From Nelumbo lutea (taxonomy: Eukaryota; Streptophyta; Magnoliopsida; Proteales; Nelumbonaceae): a stretch of DNA of 64,000 nucleotides. Under the pieces are notes generated by a model that had not been told where the DNA came from, ran no database searches, and saw only the letters and a list, made by a program, of their open reading frames with translations. A program made the translations under genes and the position numbers. The first letter of the stretch is position 1, and the number at the start of each line of letters is the position of its first letter. The stretch covers positions 63,910,727 to 63,974,726 of the forward strand of contig JAKGHH010000007.1 in assembly GCA_022828595.1 (NCBI GenBank), in the 5' to 3' direction. Shown here piece by piece: positions 61,599 to 64,000 of the stretch.

Positions 61599-63114
61599 TG
61601 ATAGCTATAAATATATAACTCTAGCAAGTGCACTAGTTATCAAGTAGTATTATAATATCGTTCCGATGAGGATTTATCTAAATATGTATTAGAATCACAA
61701 TTTTCCTTAATTATTTGGACAATCAAAATTTAGAATTGAGCAAGAACTACTGAAAATAAAATTGGAACAAAGAAAATAAAAACAAGAGTGATCACTAATC
61801 GAATATGCAAATGATGGAATCGCTAGGACTTTTGGTCCACCTAACCAATGCAATGCATATTGATGGGTCCAATTAGCCCAGACTAGTTGTTATTCCCATA
61901 AGCTGAGATTTTCACAAATTTATTTAATATTCTCTCTCGAGATATACTAAACCACTCCCATCAGGTAACCCTTCGATCTCTCGAGTAGAGCTCTCAAGAT
62001 GAAAGCGCATTAAGTCCAAGAAAATCTTTAAATTCAGATGAATCATGTATATATATCTCTATATACCATTCAATTTACACTATGAATTATTCTGTCAATT
62101 ATGTGAATTTCTCTCTCAATTCATTCACATAACCCAAATCAATTAAGAGGTGGTCAAGCTCTTAATTGCATTAAGCACAATAATTCATAGACTATATGGA
62201 AATCACAATCTTGGATGAATCAAGAAGATAAAATATATTCACTAACATGGTTAGGCTTTTCATAGCCCTAGCAAGAAACAAATCAGTTCATGATAGAAGA
62301 ATTAAAACAAACAAAAGGGAAGAAATAAATCTTGAATTTGCCCATGGTGCTGAGATCTCCTCTTCTTGAAGTTTCTTGAATTCTTGAACTTTCTTGAATT
62401 CTTGAACTTTTCTTGAACCCTTCTTGACTGATTGCTCATTGCTTCTTGATTCAAATAAGAAGTTGAATGATTGAATGATTCAGTGATCCAGTCATCCTAA
62501 AGCTGGTCCACTCCCTCCTTTATATAGATTAAAGGGGAGGGAGTGGTCTCCTAATTTCTCTTGAAGTTGATCTTTACAAGAAATAGAAAGTCATATCTTA
62601 ATTCTAATCTTATCTCTTTATCTCTTGAGCTCAATCCCTTTTTCAATCTAAGATTACATGAAGAATTTAGATCTAGAAGGATTCTTCTTAGTTTCTTGTT
62701 ATTGGATTCGTAATAGACCTCCTTTGCGAATTGGGCTTCAGCTAGGCTTTTCTGCGAGTTGGGCTTCAGCTGCGGATTGGGCCTTCCTATGAAATTTCCC
62801 CGACTTCGGGCCCGGATTAGACTTCGATGCAGGCCGAATCTGTGAAAACCCAAAACATGAAAGTTGTGGCTTGTTCTCTTATCTTTCCAGTGGATCTTGA
62901 ATCATTCCATTCGGAGTTCGGAGACGTGAGTTAGGCCCAAATCACTGAACGATGTCGAAACTGTGAAAAATCATCCGATTTGTCTTTCTTTGCTCTTAAT
63001 GCATTTTTCATACCCTGGACCAAAATGCAAGAGATATGAGTCCAATTAGATGCTAATTTAGTATAAAAGACAAAATAATTGGGGATAAAAATATGATAAA
63101 TTCTACTCTCATCA
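61599..63114 (-). repeat. Solo LTR D2 inside the intron of H
   Basis: 1516 bp, TGATAGCTATAAATA to CTACTCTCATCA, flanked by exact CTTGC (61594-61598 and 63115-63119). Removing it and one CTTGC leaves an 84-bp intron with normal GT and AG ends and a pyrimidine-rich tract before the AG. It is close to D (56302-57722) and in the same orientation. Confidence 0.92.
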
Positions 63115-64000
63115 CTTGCCCTTAGCGTCTTGATTGATTTTCTTTTTCATTTGATCGCAGGGATGACTAGCTTTTCCTCGATTGTAAATAAAGCATGGAG
63201 GTTGTTGAAGAAGAAGAGGAGGGTCGTTGGTGAGTCTAGCCCCGAGATGGAAGAGAGGTCGGTGGTAGGTTGTCATGTTGCGGTTGACGTGGATGAGGGT
63301 GGTGACCCAATACAAGCCGACCTTGTTCACATCTCTCCAGTGCAACCGGCAAGCACATCCCACTTCGATGAGGAAATGACAACTTATGTCCTGGAGGTCC
63401 CTCCATTTGTTCCCAAGGTCAATTGCTTGATCACTTATCGGATTCATGACCCGTATGTGGCACTTCATATAAGGGATATTCTCTTTTATAAAGATGTCTG
63501 CATTTATCATGAGCTAGATCCTTCTGAACTCGGTACTCGGATTTTTCGAAATGCCATGCAAGTAGGCATCTTTGAGACACTTTCTCCGCTGCTTTATTTG
63601 TCCCTTACCGAGCTGTTTTCCTATCTGTAGATCAACTCGATGGGTCAAGTCATGCTAGATCAGGTCACCACCTCGAGGCATGAGTCCCATGAAATACGGG
63701 CCAACATAGAAACCTTCTAATATTAGCTAGAGGCAGCATGTTTCAGTGCCGAGGAGGATTGTCAGCGATTCTATTCCTTTAGCGCGAGTATGAATCGTGA
63801 ACTAGAGGAAGCTAGGGGACGATTGTCAGTCTGAGCAGTGAGCTCCAGGAACAATTGACCAGGCACTCTGATGACATTCACCAAGCCAAAGTTGCTACTA
63901 TTGAGAACTTTCGTTGATCACCAGAGTTTGAACAAGAGAGAATTGAAGTGGCGGTTCCTTCTCTAAAGAGGGGCTTCAAACTGTGCCACCGCTTTCGTCA

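Larger units (their letters stand above)
58889..63930 (+). pseudogene. Gene H: Transposase_28-type element protein, degraded, spliced
   Basis: A possible start is ATG at 58889 (MSSRSKREC). After solo LTR S2 the frame resumes near 60891. Exon pieces read EVLHHYGLALDQLHPNSIRT, then, after a frameshift near 61230, CCFYINYRHGFRFLGNFP, KWKTKFFLLSREESWP and TWRDEANKYEVEFDEELL. This fits the 'putative gypsy type transposon' domain (Transposase_28), recalled from its pattern. An intron (GT at 61556, AG at 63159-63160) joins PIG to MTSFSSIVNKAW in frame. Exon 2 runs openly to 63630, then in shifted frames a coiled-coil-like part (SMNRELEEARGRL) and IENF..SPEFEQE near 63895-63930. Stops near 61045 and 63628 and several shifts mark it as dead. 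It is probably the gag-like protein of a large non-autonomous element. Confidence 0.65.

Noticed and set aside
63112..63510. 132-codon minus-strand frame near the right end
   Set aside because: Antisense to exon 2 of gene H, whose sense frame joins exon 1 through proper splice sites.

Overview
This is a stretch of a flowering-plant nuclear genome. The evidence is plant Copia and Gypsy LTR retrotransposons, hAT-like MITEs, a GT-AG spliced cysteine-rich secreted-peptide gene and a 100-N scaffold gap. The species cannot be named from the sequence. Bacterial features (operons, CRISPR, Shine-Dalgarno sites) are absent.

Region by region. 1-6098 is AT-rich intergenic DNA with small non-autonomous DNA transposons. 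It holds the one convincing host gene, a two-exon, 98-residue secreted peptide with eight cysteines at 3865-4283 (ESF1/MEG-like). 6099-6198 is a run of N. 6199-33481 is a nest of retrotransposons, all in minus orientation except two plus-strand inserts. The oldest is Copia element M. It was hit by Gypsy element G0, whose LTR was then hit by Copia element L, and separately by Gypsy element G1, whose 3' LTR received Copia solo LTR S1. 33482-36997 is older intergenic DNA with an intact-ended hAT-like element (34175-35342) and a broken LRR-receptor-kinase fragment. 36998-58108 is a second nest: solo LTR C contains Copia element A, and A's 5' LTR contains Copia element B. C also contains solo LTR D. 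58114-64000 is a degraded Transposase_28-type ('putative gypsy type transposon') gene H, interrupted by Copia solo LTR S2 and, inside its short intron, by solo LTR D2.

Most element limits come from matching target-site duplications read directly on both sides: CCCAT for G1, AAAAT for S1, AGATT for A, GTCAA for B, GTTTG for C, CTATG for D, CTTGC for D2, and the near-match AGGCA/AGGCG for L. These give an explicit order of insertion. None of the retrotransposons is intact. B is the best preserved and, being inserted in A, is among the youngest. The Copia elements share one family: LTRs of about 1.9 kb starting TGTTAGAC and ending CCTTCA, a tRNA-iMet primer site, and one gag-pol frame of about 3.9 kb. 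I found no clearly new multi-gene system. The points most worth following are the secreted-peptide gene, the nesting record, the solo LTR inside an 84-bp intron, and signs of missing or poor sequence around the gap.
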